A stretch of DNA of 36,013 nucleotides from JBGPRB01 sp964422155 (GCA_964422155.1 CAYQZZ010000018.1:1-36013), one strand, 5' to 3'; positions 1 through 8,699 are shown, counted from the stretch's first letter. Notes: generated by a model from the sequence alone, not told the origin. Numbers and translations are program-made.

Positions 1-38
1 TTCACAAACAGAATCTTCCCCATGTATCCTCCAGCCAT
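1..38 (-). CDS. Aldehyde:ferredoxin oxidoreductase, N-terminal fragment (runs off window)
   Basis: On the minus strand an ATG at 38-36 opens a frame reading MAGGYMGKILFV to the window edge. An AAGGAG ribosome site lies at 45-50, 6-7 bases upstream. The start closely resembles that of the complete aldehyde:ferredoxin oxidoreductase at 9757 (MNGWMGKILHVDLS), and a G-x-MGKIL opening is characteristic of the AOR N-terminal domain. Only 12 codons are visible, so the family call rests on this short match. If right, the locus carries two tungsten-pterin aldehyde oxidoreductases. Confidence 0.5.
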   Translation of the reverse strand, partial: MAGGYMGKILFV

Positions 39-157
39 TGTTTACTCCTTTCACTTACGTTAATTTGGGTCTGCTATTATTCTACGCATGATTTGTTTTT
101 CATGTCAAAACGAATAGTATCATGGTTATTAATAATACTTAAAAACAAACATCCCAT

Positions 158-274
158 TGTCATTGCGAGTCCATTCCGCTAAAAGCGGAAGGCGAAGCAA
201 TCTCTATCTCAGGTTTAATTTATTGATTGAGATTGCCACGTCGTCCTTCTGCGGAAGGACTCCTCGCAATGACA
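158..274. repeat. Palindromic intergenic repeat, family A copy 1
   Basis: A 117-bp element has 12-bp perfect terminal inverted repeats, TGTCATTGCGAG (158-169) and CTCGCAATGACA (263-274). Inside is a second inverted pair, GCAATCTC / GAGATTGC. The same ends and inner pair recur at 30997-31127. It lies in the 453-bp gap between the AOR start (38) and the HD-GYP gene (492), where I see no other gene. It encodes nothing and resembles a MITE/REP-like element. Confidence 0.85.
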
Positions 275-491
275 GTTTTACAGAGAGAGTCAACCAAAAC
301 TAAACAAAACCCGAAGTATCAGTATTGAACAAAGTGTGAAATTTAGGATAAACACCACGTAAATTTGGTAGCGAGCAACCATTACACGTATAGCACCGGG
401 TTATATACTGGTGTTGATAAAGCTTAAAAATATATTCCTGACTGATGAAGGACATGACTTTATATCGGCTGAGGACAGAGTTAAGAGATAA

Positions 492-1103
492 ATGAGAAAG
501 CTCCTTAAACCCGTTCTGGATTCCATAACATCATTGGTGACCGCTCTTGAAGCCAGGGATGAGTACATTAGCGGTCATTCGGGACGAGTAGCGGGGATGG
601 CGGTATCGCTGGCCCTGGAGCTCGATATACCCCGACATCAGGTCGAAAAAATAAGGTTGGCCGGCCTGCTCCATGATATAGGTAAGATAGGCATTAGAGA
701 ATCGGTATTGAAAAAACAGGGTGAGCTTTCCGATGATGAATATTCGCACATGGCATCACATAGCATCATTGGCGAGAGTATATTGAGGTCCGTGATTGAT
801 GACGAAGAAATTCTAACGATGGTCAGGCATCATCACGAGCGGTATGATGGGAAGGGATACCCTGATGGCATGGTTGGCCGGCAAATACCTGTTGGAGCCA
901 GGATTCTGGCTGTAGCTGATATGTACGATGCCATGACGTCTGACCGTCCGTATCGTAAGGCTGTCAACCCCCGGGTAGCACTTGATGAAATAAAACGACA
1001 GTCACGCATCCAGCTTGACCCGTGGATAGTCGAAGCCTTTCTGGCGATGATAAATAATAAAATTAAGGCAGGCCGTGTCGGTCTGGAACTCGCCACGCCC
1101 TGA
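492..1103 (+). CDS. HD-GYP domain protein (probable cyclic-di-GMP phosphodiesterase)
   Basis: This 203-residue protein is almost entirely one HD-GYP domain. The HD metal ligands are in LLHDIGKIG (about residues 59-67), and the GYP signature is in HHHERYDGKGYPDG (113-126). HD-GYP enzymes hydrolyse cyclic di-GMP. Here there is no receiver, PAS or membrane segment, so it is either a stand-alone soluble domain or has lost its sensory part. The frame just upstream ends in TAA at 489-491, directly abutting the ATG, and reads about 20 plausible residues, so a decayed or frameshifted N-terminal region is possible. No strong ribosome site is visible. It converges on the MMPL gene with a 15-bp gap. Confidence 0.85.
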   Translation: MRKLLKPVLDSITSLVTALEARDEYISGHSGRVAGMAVSLALELDIPRHQVEKIRLAGLLHDIGKIGIRESVLKKQGELSDDEYSHMASHSIIGESILRSVIDDEEILTMVRHHHERYDGKGYPDGMVGRQIPVGARILAVADMYDAMTSDRPYRKAVNPRVALDEIKRQSRIQLDPWIVEAFLAMINNKIKAGRVGLELATP

Positions 1104-1118
1104 TTGAAAGACGGCTGG

Positions 1119-3626
1119 CTAGCCCTGTTTTAGCCTGCGGAAAAGCTGTGACGGCCACCAGCTCCAGCGTCCTGCTATTGCCGCCAGCGATGGTACCAGC
1201 AGCGCCCGTACTAGAAAGGTATCAATCAGCACGCCGATGGCAATCGGCGCACCAATCTGGAGCACCATGGGTAAAGGTGAACTCGCCAGGGTGGCGAAGG
1301 TACCTGCCAGAATAATGCCACAGGAAGTGATAACGCCGCCGGTGTTGGCTACGGCACGTTGTACCGCTTCTTTGATTGATTTCTGCTCGGCTTCTTCTCT
1401 AATCCGTGATACCAGAAAGATGTTATAGTCTGCGCCGACCGCTGCCAGCATCACGAAGACGAATACAGGCAACATATAGGTAAGGTTCTCCCCTTTCAAT
1501 ACGCCCAGGAAAAGCCAGGACGTAATGCCCAGTGTGGCGCCAAAGTTAAACAGTACCGTCGCCACCATATAGAGTGGCGCCAGCAGGCTGCGCAGCAGTA
1601 TGACAATCACCGCCAGAATACCGATTGAGGTAATAATCAGGACGCGGATAAAATCAGAGTTACTGGTATCCAGCATATCGGTGTGGATGGCCGCTTCGCC
1701 GCCGACAAAATGAGCTGTCCCCTTCAAGTTAGAGGCATCTATCGTAGCAGTCGCGGCTTCCCTGACCTGTATTACGGTTTGTGAGGCGGCGTCTGAGTAC
1801 GGGTCGGTCTTGATTATTAGGTTGATTCTGGCAGTCTTTCCATCGACAGAGAAATAGGTGGCCTGCAGCCATTTTACAAAAGGACTATTCCCATTAAGTT
1901 CGAACTCGCTGCCCAGCAATGTTAGAGCGTCACCGAGGTCATAGAGTGCCTTCTGGGCTTCGGAAAGAATTTTAGGTAAGTTGGTCAATTGTCCGGTACG
2001 TAGTTGATTCAGCATCGTAGAAAGCTGTGTCAGGTCAGTTATCGAACGGGTAAAACTTGTACTTTGAGTGATTCCGGGATAACGCAAGGCCAGGTTCTGT
2101 AAATCATCGGATATTGATTGCACCAGAGCAAATTTAGTGATGTCGGGGATGCCGGTGCCGCTCAGCGTATCGCCGAGACTATGCACTTTGGCTCCAAGCT
2201 CGACAAGCTGACCGCTCGGCGCGGAAAAATAGTCGACTCTTGAAATACCATCAACGTTATTCAACAGCTTGGCCACATCTTCAACACTTTTAGTTGAGTC
2301 CGGCGTCAGCAAGCCATTTTGAGATTGTATTAATAGATAGAGCGGTGACAGCTCGCCCATGGGGAAATGGTCTTTAATAACATATAAGCCGTGAGCTGAC
2401 TCTACATTCTGTGATATCTGGGATAATACATTGGCTGACAGGTTAATGGTACGCAGGGATAAGTAAGGGAGAGCTAGAACAACGATAATCGGCACGGCGG
2501 CTACCACGGGATGCCCGGCTACCCATTGTCCGATTTTGAACCAGCCGAATCTTCTCTGTTTGTGTGCCGGTTCCGTCATAGCCGGCCAGAAAAGGTAGCG
2601 CCCGAATATCGACATTAGTGCTGGTACCAGGGTCAACCCGGAAACCAGTGTGACCGCAATGCCAATAGCGAGCGCCCAGCCGACACTCCTGGTCATACCG
2701 AAGCGTGAAATGCCGAGACAAAGAAAAGCGATAATAACGGTAGTGGCACTGGCGACAATGATAGGTCCGATACGTCTCATGGTGAATTCTATTGTATTCG
2801 CCCGGTCGCCCCGGGATAGCTCTTCCCGAAAACGAGAGACGATAAAGAGACAGTAATCGGTGCCGACGCCGAAAATAGTAACCACCATGTAGGCATCAGT
2901 GATTGTTGAAACGCTGACTCCAGCTTGAGCTAGAAAGCCGATGATTCCCCGCGCTACCAGAAAACTGAATCCTATGGTTACCAGGGGCACGAGGGACGCG
3001 ATTGGCGAGCGATAGACAATAAGCAGCAGGATAATGACCAGAACAACTGTTATCATAGTGGTCTGGTCAATAGACCGCTGGACTGAGTCAAACAGGTCAT
3101 AAAGCAGGCCGGCGTTACCGGTGAGATAAAAAGCGCTCCCCGGGTATTGCTTAAACTGCGCCCGAATTTCCTTAATCGCTTGCTTGGCGGCATCATTGAG
3201 AGCCGTTACTGACATGTCTACCTTAATCATCATAGCCGAGTTGTCTTTGCTAACCAGGGAAGAGCGGAGTGCCTCGCTATCGAATACTGAGGTAACGCGG
3301 CTGACCACCTTTGGCGCACTGTCAGAGATAAGCCAGTTACGCAGACTCTTTGCCTGGTCCATGTCCTGCTGGCTAAGCCCTTTTTCGTTATAGACAACGA
3401 TTAGCGCGCTGCTTGATGATGATTGGGAAGCCGTACCGAACTTGGTATTCAGCAGGTCGCGGGCAAAGGCAGATTCAGTATTTTGAGGCAGGAACTGACT
3501 CTGGTCGGTTACGCCCACCTGGGAGAGTTTTGGGGCTGTAATCGCTAGTACGGCAGCCAGGATTATCCAGCCTGCTAAGATAGCAAACTTATATTTATGT
3601 GTAATCCTGCCCAGTGCGGAGAACAT
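1119..3626 (-). CDS. MMPL/RND-family transporter
   Basis: An 835-residue membrane protein with the duplicated RND/MMPL layout. There is one N-terminal transmembrane helix (about 15-33), a large extracytoplasmic loop, a five-helix block (about 190-345), a further helix near 375, a second large loop, and a final helix block (about 660-830). The two halves each carry a related motif after a helix: GVGTDYCLFIVSRFREE and AVGADYNIFLVSRIREE. MMPL proteins export lipids, hopanoids or hydrophobic toxins using the proton gradient. The substrate cannot be told from sequence. It is monocistronic, and the ATG lies only about 12 bases from a TATAAT box, with no ribosome site between. Confidence 0.88.
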   Translation of the reverse strand: MFSALGRITHKYKFAILAGWIILAAVLAITAPKLSQVGVTDQSQFLPQNTESAFARDLLNTKFGTASQSSSSSALIVVYNEKGLSQQDMDQAKSLRNWLISDSAPKVVSRVTSVFDSEALRSSLVSKDNSAMMIKVDMSVTALNDAAKQAIKEIRAQFKQYPGSAFYLTGNAGLLYDLFDSVQRSIDQTTMITVVLVIILLLIVYRSPIASLVPLVTIGFSFLVARGIIGFLAQAGVSVSTITDAYMVVTIFGVGTDYCLFIVSRFREELSRGDRANTIEFTMRRIGPIIVASATTVIIAFLCLGISRFGMTRSVGWALAIGIAVTLVSGLTLVPALMSIFGRYLFWPAMTEPAHKQRRFGWFKIGQWVAGHPVVAAVPIIVVLALPYLSLRTINLSANVLSQISQNVESAHGLYVIKDHFPMGELSPLYLLIQSQNGLLTPDSTKSVEDVAKLLNNVDGISRVDYFSAPSGQLVELGAKVHSLGDTLSGTGIPDITKFALVQSISDDLQNLALRYPGITQSTSFTRSITDLTQLSTMLNQLRTGQLTNLPKILSEAQKALYDLGDALTLLGSEFELNGNSPFVKWLQATYFSVDGKTARINLIIKTDPYSDAASQTVIQVREAATATIDASNLKGTAHFVGGEAAIHTDMLDTSNSDFIRVLIITSIGILAVIVILLRSLLAPLYMVATVLFNFGATLGITSWLFLGVLKGENLTYMLPVFVFVMLAAVGADYNIFLVSRIREEAEQKSIKEAVQRAVANTGGVITSCGIILAGTFATLASSPLPMVLQIGAPIAIGVLIDTFLVRALLVPSLAAIAGRWSWWPSQLFRRLKQG

Positions 3627-3637
3627 TGCCGTCTAAT

Positions 3638-3668
3638 ATTATAGGCGACTATCGACCAGATTGTCCAA
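3638..3668 (-). promoter_or_regulatory. Putative promoter of the MMPL gene (short leader)
   Basis: On the minus strand a TATAAT box (3643-3638) is preceded by TTGGAC (3668-3663; spacer 19) or TGGACA (3667-3662; spacer 18). Transcription would begin only a few bases before the ATG at 3626, giving a nearly leaderless message, which fits the absence of a Shine-Dalgarno. The long spacer keeps this tentative. Confidence 0.4.
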
Positions 3669-3732
3669 TCCTGGAGTAGGAAGGCCGTCTCCTCAGCACC
3701 ATGATGGTGTTACCATGATAATGTTTATTATT

Positions 3733-3835
3733 GTTATTCTGAAGTCGTCCCGACCTGTCGGGACGACTGAAGAATCCGTGCTTGATGAGAATGGTTACGG
3801 ATTCTTCGTCCTTCCAATGAAGGACTCAGAATGAC
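3733..3835. repeat. Palindromic intergenic repeat, family B copy 1
   Basis: An about 103-bp imperfect palindrome beginning GTTATTCTGA and ending TCAGAATGAC. It contains the inner hairpin GTCCCGAC-CTGTCGGGAC and the pair AGAATCCG / CGGATTCTT. The same modules recur at 21353-21457 and 23769-23850. It lies in the 419-bp divergent gap between the MMPL gene and the SnoaL-like pair. The rest of the gap holds the two putative promoters and nothing else recognisable. Confidence 0.8.
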
Positions 3836-3871
3836 AGTAAACCATTACTAAATACCCTTTTATCACTAGCT

Positions 3872-3900
3872 TTGACAATGATAAGTAAGTGTAATATTCT
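3872..3900 (+). promoter_or_regulatory. Putative sigma70-type promoter for the tandem SnoaL-like genes
   Basis: TTGACA (3872-3877), a 17-bp spacer and TATTCT (3895-3900). The -35 is consensus and the -10 matches at four of six positions. Transcription would start near 3907, leaving a leader of about 140 bases before the ATG at 4046. It is the only promoter-like pair I see in the gap on this strand. Confidence 0.5.
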
Positions 3901-4045
3901 AAAAAGGTTATACTCACAATTCTGAACTCACACAATATAAAACTATACAGCATATCACAAGACACAGTAAGGGAACTCATGGTGCGTGGTTATATGAATA
4001 AGGCGCTCTGGCCTTAGAAAAATAAAAAAAGGGAAGGAGGCTTAA

Positions 4046-4666
4046 ATGGCAACATTAAAGGAACTGCAATCCAGAATTCAGAAACTGGAGGATATCAAGG
4101 CGATTGAGAAACTCCAGAGAATATACGGTTATTACCGTGACTATGCCGACTGGCAAAAGATTGTCGACCTGTTTTCCGATAGTGCCGAATCGGTGGAGGT
4201 GGCCGATTTAGGCGTCTACAAGGGTAAAAAAGGAGTGAAAAAGTTTTATCTGGAGTTAATGGGCGCCGAGCCGCCCAGGCCCGGTATGCTGTCACTCCAG
4301 ATGAACGTACAGGGTGTCGTGACGGTCAACCCGGATGGCAGGACGGCTTCCGGCCGGTGGTATGGCTGGGCGATGGAGGCTTTGCCCGCAGTTTCAATCC
4401 ACTACGGAGAACTCAGACAGACCTGGACTCACGGCATATATGAGAACGAGTATGTCAAGGAAAATGGAAAATGGTTGTTCAAGAAGTTATATTACAGCCT
4501 GATATTCCGCACTCCTTATGAAGACGGCTGGTTGAAGACGCCGGTTATCGGTCAGAACGGACCGAGTCAAGAAGTGCCGCCGGATGCACCGTCAACTAAC
4601 TACCATCCTTATCCTTCACGGTGGCGGCCCCCGTATCATTACACGCATCCTATCACCGGTAAATAA
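4046..4666 (+). CDS. SnoaL/NTF2-fold protein, paralogue 1
   Basis: A 206-residue protein with an N-terminal helix rich in K/E (residues 1-25), then the SnoaL_4-type pattern IEKLQRIYGYYRDYADWQKIVDLFSD and a C-terminal strand segment ending ENGKWLFKKL. This fold covers dehydratases, cyclases, isomerases and ring-hydroxylase small subunits. No specific reaction can be assigned. The last 40 residues form a proline/tyrosine-rich tail (NYHPYPS...HPITGK) shared with the next gene, and about half of all residues align between the two. Ribosome site GGAAGGAGG at 4031-4039. The pair is 37 bp apart and probably co-transcribed. Confidence 0.75.
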   Translation: MATLKELQSRIQKLEDIKAIEKLQRIYGYYRDYADWQKIVDLFSDSAESVEVADLGVYKGKKGVKKFYLELMGAEPPRPGMLSLQMNVQGVVTVNPDGRTASGRWYGWAMEALPAVSIHYGELRQTWTHGIYENEYVKENGKWLFKKLYYSLIFRTPYEDGWLKTPVIGQNGPSQEVPPDAPSTNYHPYPSRWRPPYHYTHPITGK

Positions 4667-4703
4667 CCTGCCATCTGATTAAAGGAAAAAATGGAGGCTG
4701 ATA

Positions 4704-5342
4704 ATGAATGAACTGCAAGAACTGGATAAGCGCGTAACCCTCATGGAGGATATCCAGGAGATAGAGAATCTCCAGAGAAAATACGGTTACTACTTTGAGC
4801 AGCAGAGACTCAATGACATTGTCGACCTTTTTTCGGAAGATAATACCGAATCTCTCGAGATAACCGACCACGGCCTGTTCAAGGGCAAGAAGGGTGTGAA
4901 AACGATGTTTCTGGAGTGGATGGGCGGGGGCGCCAGCCGGCCGCGGCCTCAATCCGGCGGGTCGATGGGCGGCGGTATCGTCTGTATCATGCAGCTTCAG
5001 GGAGTAGTCGAGGTAGCCCCGGATGGTAAGACCGCCAAGGCCCGGTGGAACTGCTTTGACCTTGAAGCCAGGCCCTGGAACGGGCTGATGCGGAACTACT
5101 GGCTGCACGGCTACTATGAAAACGAGTACATTAAAGAGAACGGGAAATGGTATTTCAAGAAACTCCACTGGAACGATACGTTCTGGACACCCTATGAAGA
5201 CGGCTGGCTGAAGGCACCCCTGCTGGGTAACATGGATGAGCACCTCACCATAAAGGCCGATGCTCCGCCCACGGCGTTCCATCCGTATCCATCCGGTTTT
5301 CATTTACCCTATAGTTTCAAACACCCCGTTACCGGCAAGTGA
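4704..5342 (+). CDS. SnoaL/NTF2-fold protein, paralogue 2
   Basis: A 212-residue tandem paralogue of the preceding gene. It has the same N-terminal pattern (ENLQRKYGYYFEQQRLNDIVDLFSE), KGKKGVK motif, YYENEYIKENGKWYFKKL segment and PYEDGWLK motif, plus the tail ending HPVTGK. It differs by a glycine-rich insertion near residues 74-90 (GGGASRPRPQSGGSMGGG). Ribosome site AATGGAGG at 4690-4697. Local duplication followed by divergence is the simplest origin, and the two could form a heteromer. No catalytic assignment is justified. Repeat element D1 begins 8 bp after the stop. Confidence 0.75.
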   Translation: MNELQELDKRVTLMEDIQEIENLQRKYGYYFEQQRLNDIVDLFSEDNTESLEITDHGLFKGKKGVKTMFLEWMGGGASRPRPQSGGSMGGGIVCIMQLQGVVEVAPDGKTAKARWNCFDLEARPWNGLMRNYWLHGYYENEYIKENGKWYFKKLHWNDTFWTPYEDGWLKAPLLGNMDEHLTIKADAPPTAFHPYPSGFHLPYSFKHPVTGK

Positions 5343-5350
5343 TGAAAGAT

Positions 5351-5471
5351 GAGGTCGTTTAGCAATTCTAAAAATGTTAATTTTCCGCTCACCCTGAGCC
5401 TGTCGAAGGGCAGAGTTAATTACGTCACTATGGTTCGACAAGCTCACCATGAGCGGTCGCTAAACGACCTC
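5351..5471. repeat. Palindromic intergenic repeat, family D copy 1 (121 bp)
   Basis: A 121-bp element with 13-bp perfect terminal inverted repeats, GAGGTCGTTTAGC (5351-5363) and GCTAAACGACCTC (5459-5471). A second nested pair reads CCGCTCACCCTGAGCCTGTC against GACAAGCTCACCATGAGCGG. The reverse complement of 18028-18148 is a second copy of exactly the same length. The right end stops 8 bp before the ATG of the DUF362 gene, which has no visible Shine-Dalgarno. Confidence 0.88.
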
Positions 5472-5479
5472 GATAGAAA

Positions 5480-6628
5480 ATGGTAGAGAAAGCAAAGGTA
5501 GCCCTGATAGCCTGTGATACCTACGATGATGGAGAAGTATACCGGGCGGTCAGGGCGGGCCTTGACCTCATCGGCGGGATTTCTCATTTCGTGAAACCCG
5601 GCGAGAAAATCGTCATCAAACCCAATGTGCTTATCGGCGCCAGTCCCAATAATTGCGTGTGCACCCACCCTTCGGTGTTTCGGGCGGTAGGGAAGATACT
5701 GTTAGAAGCCGATGCCAGCGTGACCTGCGGTGATTCTCCGGCTTTCGGCGGCTCTAATTTGAATATGAGAATAGCCGGTTTGAAACAGGTAGCCGATGAG
5801 CTGCGGATAAAGATGGCCGATTTTACCAGGGGCAGGGCGGTCATTCATAAAGAAGCGCTGTTAATCAAACGGTTTGTCATCGCCAATGGCGTCCTGGCTG
5901 CGGACGGTCTGGTCAGCCTGCCGAAGCTGAAAACACATGGCCTGACCAGGCTGACCGGAGCTGTTAAAAATCAATTCGGATGTATTCCCGGGTTTTTAAA
6001 AAACCAGCAGCATGCCAAAACGCCTGACCCTTACGATTTTGCCACCATGCTCGTCGATTTGAATACGCTGATAAGACCGCGACTTTATATCATGGATGCT
6101 GTTATGGCTATGGAGGGTAACGGGCCGAGGGGCGGTAAACCCAGGAAGCTTGGTGTCCTGCTGCTTTCCAGCGACCCCATCGCTTTAGATGCCATCGCCT
6201 GTAAAATCATCGACCTGAATCCTGCATTTGTACCGACCTCCGCGCCGGGTGAGAGGGCCGGGCTCGGCACCTACCACTACGAGAATATTGAGGTCGTTGG
6301 AGCGAATGTAGAAGCTTTTGTCTGCAAGGACTTTGAAGTAGTCCGTAAGCCTCCCGTGCCCGCAACGAGCGGGCGTGTACGGACATTTATTAAGAACCGC
6401 ACCAGCCCCAGGCCGGCCATTGATAAAGCATTGTGCACCAGTTGCGGCACCTGTGTCCGGCATTGCCCCGTAACTCCCAAAGCAGTAGACTGGGTTGGAG
6501 GTGACGAGTCCCATCCGCCCGCTCATAACTATAATCGTTGTATTCGCTGTTTTTGCTGTCAGGAGGTATGCCCCGAAGGCGCTATCTCCATAAAAGAGAC
6601 ACTGCTGGGTAAAATCTTCTTCGGGTGA
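5480..6628 (+). CDS. DUF362 domain protein with C-terminal 2[4Fe-4S] ferredoxin
   Basis: A 382-residue protein. Residues about 5-290 match the DUF362 pattern (KVALIACDTYDDGEVYRAV; PGEKIVIKPNVL; LVSLPKLKTHGLTRLTGAVKN). Residues about 310-375 form a ferredoxin module with CTSCGTCVRHCP and CIRCFCCQEVCP. DUF362 proteins have no settled biochemical role and often neighbour redox enzymes. The next gene is another Fe-S protein, suggesting a redox or maturation pair. No ribosome site is seen: repeat D1 ends immediately upstream. The ATG fits the family's usual N-terminus. Confidence 0.82.
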   Translation: MVEKAKVALIACDTYDDGEVYRAVRAGLDLIGGISHFVKPGEKIVIKPNVLIGASPNNCVCTHPSVFRAVGKILLEADASVTCGDSPAFGGSNLNMRIAGLKQVADELRIKMADFTRGRAVIHKEALLIKRFVIANGVLAADGLVSLPKLKTHGLTRLTGAVKNQFGCIPGFLKNQQHAKTPDPYDFATMLVDLNTLIRPRLYIMDAVMAMEGNGPRGGKPRKLGVLLLSSDPIALDAIACKIIDLNPAFVPTSAPGERAGLGTYHYENIEVVGANVEAFVCKDFEVVRKPPVPATSGRVRTFIKNRTSPRPAIDKALCTSCGTCVRHCPVTPKAVDWVGGDESHPPAHNYNRCIRCFCCQEVCPEGAISIKETLLGKIFFG

Positions 6629-6656
6629 AAATTTGAAACTACAGGAGGAGGATGAA

Positions 6657-7805
6657 ATGAATACAGAAAGCCAGGTTTACCGTGAACTGCAGAGATATCT
6701 GGATAGATTGCCGGGTGGCTTCCCTGAAGTTGAGTCCGGACTGGACGTCAGTTTGTTGAAGCGCTTCTTTACTCCGGAAGAGGCCAGATTGGCTATGCAA
6801 CTTTCCATGAAGCCGGAACCTCTCGAACGCATTTTCAATCGCGTCAGGAAAAGCGGTATATCCATCGAAGAGCTGCGCCGGCTTTTAGACCGGATGATGC
6901 GCAAGGGAACCATTCTGACCGTCGAAGAAGGCTACGATGAAACGCATTACTGCAACGCCGAGTTCGCCATGGGAGGCATCTTCAATTTCCAGATTAACCG
7001 GCTCTCTAAAGAATTGCTTACCGACTATCATCAATATCAGGCCGAAAGGCGCTCTAAAGCCAGGCCCGGCTCCGGGGGAGGTCTCCCGCTGCGTACCATT
7101 CCCGTCGCAGAAAGCATTCCCCTGCCTGAGAAATATCGGGTCAGTGACTACGACAGCGTGAGAAAGCTTATCGAAAATGCCCGGGGACAGATAGCCGTGG
7201 CTAACTGTATCTGCCGCCAGACCGCCGGAATTCTTGGCGGCGGCTGCCATAAGACCGACCTTGTTGAGGCGTGCTTAATTATCGGGCCAGACCATGCCAA
7301 AAGACATGTGGATATGGGTATCGGCCGCTACATTACTAAAGAGGAAGCCTTCGGTATTCTGGAGAAAGCGCAACAGGCCGGACTGGTGCTCCAGCCGGAA
7401 AACTCGCAGCGCCCGGACGCCATCTGCTGTTGCTGTGGCGATTGCTGTGTGCTGCTCACAATGTTGACAAAGCACCCACGCCCGGTGGAGCTGTATGCCA
7501 CCAACTACTATGTAGAGGTCGACCGTGGACTGTGTACGGGGTGTGAGGAGTGTGTCGAGAAGTGTCAGCTCAATGCCCGTGTCATGGTCGATGGCATCGC
7601 CGAGGTAAATCTCGACCGCTGTATCGGCTGCGGCAACTGTGTCGTACTCTGTCCGACCGGCGCCAATAAGCTGCGGAAAAAGGAACCGGAAAAAGTGCCT
7701 CTAAGAGACAAAGATACCGTCAATATGAAGCAGTTGGCTCGCAAAGTCGGCGGGTGGAAGATGCTTAATATCAGGATGAAGATGCTATTGGGGTTAAAGG
7801 TATAA
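6657..7805 (+). CDS. 4Fe-4S dicluster protein paired with DUF362
   Basis: A 382-residue protein. I chose the ATG at 6657 because an AGGAGGAGG ribosome site (6643-6651) precedes it; an in-frame TTG 24 bp upstream lies before that site. The N-terminal 130 residues look helical and winged-helix-like (FTPEEARLAMQLS; SIEELRRLLDRMM). The middle carries unusual cysteine groups (ANCICRQ; ICCCCGDCCVLL). The C-terminus is a two-cluster ferredoxin (CTGCEECVEKCQ; CIGCGNCVVLCP). Such proteins are seen in anaerobes beside redox enzymes. The central cysteines may bind a further cofactor. Role unknown, probably electron transfer with the DUF362 protein. Confidence 0.75.
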   Translation: MNTESQVYRELQRYLDRLPGGFPEVESGLDVSLLKRFFTPEEARLAMQLSMKPEPLERIFNRVRKSGISIEELRRLLDRMMRKGTILTVEEGYDETHYCNAEFAMGGIFNFQINRLSKELLTDYHQYQAERRSKARPGSGGGLPLRTIPVAESIPLPEKYRVSDYDSVRKLIENARGQIAVANCICRQTAGILGGGCHKTDLVEACLIIGPDHAKRHVDMGIGRYITKEEAFGILEKAQQAGLVLQPENSQRPDAICCCCGDCCVLLTMLTKHPRPVELYATNYYVEVDRGLCTGCEECVEKCQLNARVMVDGIAEVNLDRCIGCGNCVVLCPTGANKLRKKEPEKVPLRDKDTVNMKQLARKVGGWKMLNIRMKMLLGLKV

Positions 7806-7846
7806 TTTATCCGACCTGAGGTTATTTACATATTTAAGGAGATACG

Positions 7847-8206
7847 ATGAAAATACAGAACTACCGTCAGGTAAAGGGCATAATGGCGGCGCCGGGGGTA
7901 AACATGCGCGTCGTGGCCGGACCGGCGGAAAAAGCGCCGACCTTCGTCATGCGCGTCTTCGAGATACAGTCGGGCTCGGCGACGCCTTTGCATACCCACA
8001 CCTGGGAGCATGAAATTTTCGTGATTTCCGGCAAGGGTGTGTTGAGAAGCTCCGGTAAAGAAACCCCACTTCAGGAAGGCGACGCTGCTATGGTTCTCCC
8101 CAACGAGCAGCACAGCTTCCTCGGCATCGGCAAAGATATGTTCCGCCTGATATGCGTCGTGCCGCTGGTGGACGGCAAAATGCCGGGCATGCCGGCAACG
8201 GACTGA
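7847..8206 (+). CDS. Cupin domain protein
   Basis: A 119-residue single-domain cupin. The first motif HTHTWEHEIFVISGKG supplies His/His/Glu metal ligands, and a second (LPNEQHSFLG) supplies a later His. The ribosome site AAGGAG precedes the ATG by 6 bases. Small cupins bind a divalent metal and act as isomerases, dioxygenases, lyases or sensors; the exact function is not recoverable. It stands 41 bp after the Fe-S gene and 82 bp before an ester-cyclase-like gene, probably in the same operon. Confidence 0.8.
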   Translation: MKIQNYRQVKGIMAAPGVNMRVVAGPAEKAPTFVMRVFEIQSGSATPLHTHTWEHEIFVISGKGVLRSSGKETPLQEGDAAMVLPNEQHSFLGIGKDMFRLICVVPLVDGKMPGMPATD

Positions 8207-8288
8207 ACGAACATATCGTTGAAAATGAATAACGATAACAGGTATAATCACAACAATTCATGTTTGAGTGAAAAAAGGAGGAACTCAA

Positions 8289-8699
8289 ATGTCTATCAAA
8301 GAGAACAAAGCAATTATCCGCCATGCCTATGAGCTCTTTAACCGGAGAGAACTGGATAAATATTTGGAGATTTTTACCCCTGGATACGTTGAGCACTACC
8401 CTGACGGGGATATGTCTCTGAAGCAGGTATTAGAGTCGGTCACCATGTTTTGCGGCGCCTTCCCTGATGTTACTTCTACTATTGAGGACATGGTCGCTGA
8501 GGGAGACAAAGTAGCCTTTCGTGTGACGCACAGAGGAACCCATAAAGGCGATTTTATGGGCATCGCCCCGACTGGAAATAAGATTGAAATGACCAATACC
8601 GCCATATTCAGAATCGCCGGCGGTAAATTGGCAGAATGCTGGCCAACCATGGATAACTTGCGCGTGATGCAGCAGCTTGGCGCTATTCCTAAACAGTAA
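8289..8699 (+). CDS. SnoaL-like ester-cyclase family protein (short form)
   Basis: A 136-residue NTF2-fold protein. I start it at ATG 8289, behind AAAGGAGGAA, rather than at an in-frame ATG seven codons earlier. The pattern ELFNRRELDKYLEIFTPGYVEH, the motif THKGDFMGIAPTGNKIEMT and the ending MDNLRVMQQLGAIP are typical of the SnoaL polyketide-cyclase/ester-cyclase family. The protein at 34068-34502 is a second member sharing the THKGD-MGI-PTGKKI block. It is distinct from the longer pair at 4046-5342. Substrate unknown. Confidence 0.8.
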   Translation: MSIKENKAIIRHAYELFNRRELDKYLEIFTPGYVEHYPDGDMSLKQVLESVTMFCGAFPDVTSTIEDMVAEGDKVAFRVTHRGTHKGDFMGIAPTGNKIEMTNTAIFRIAGGKLAECWPTMDNLRVMQQLGAIPKQ

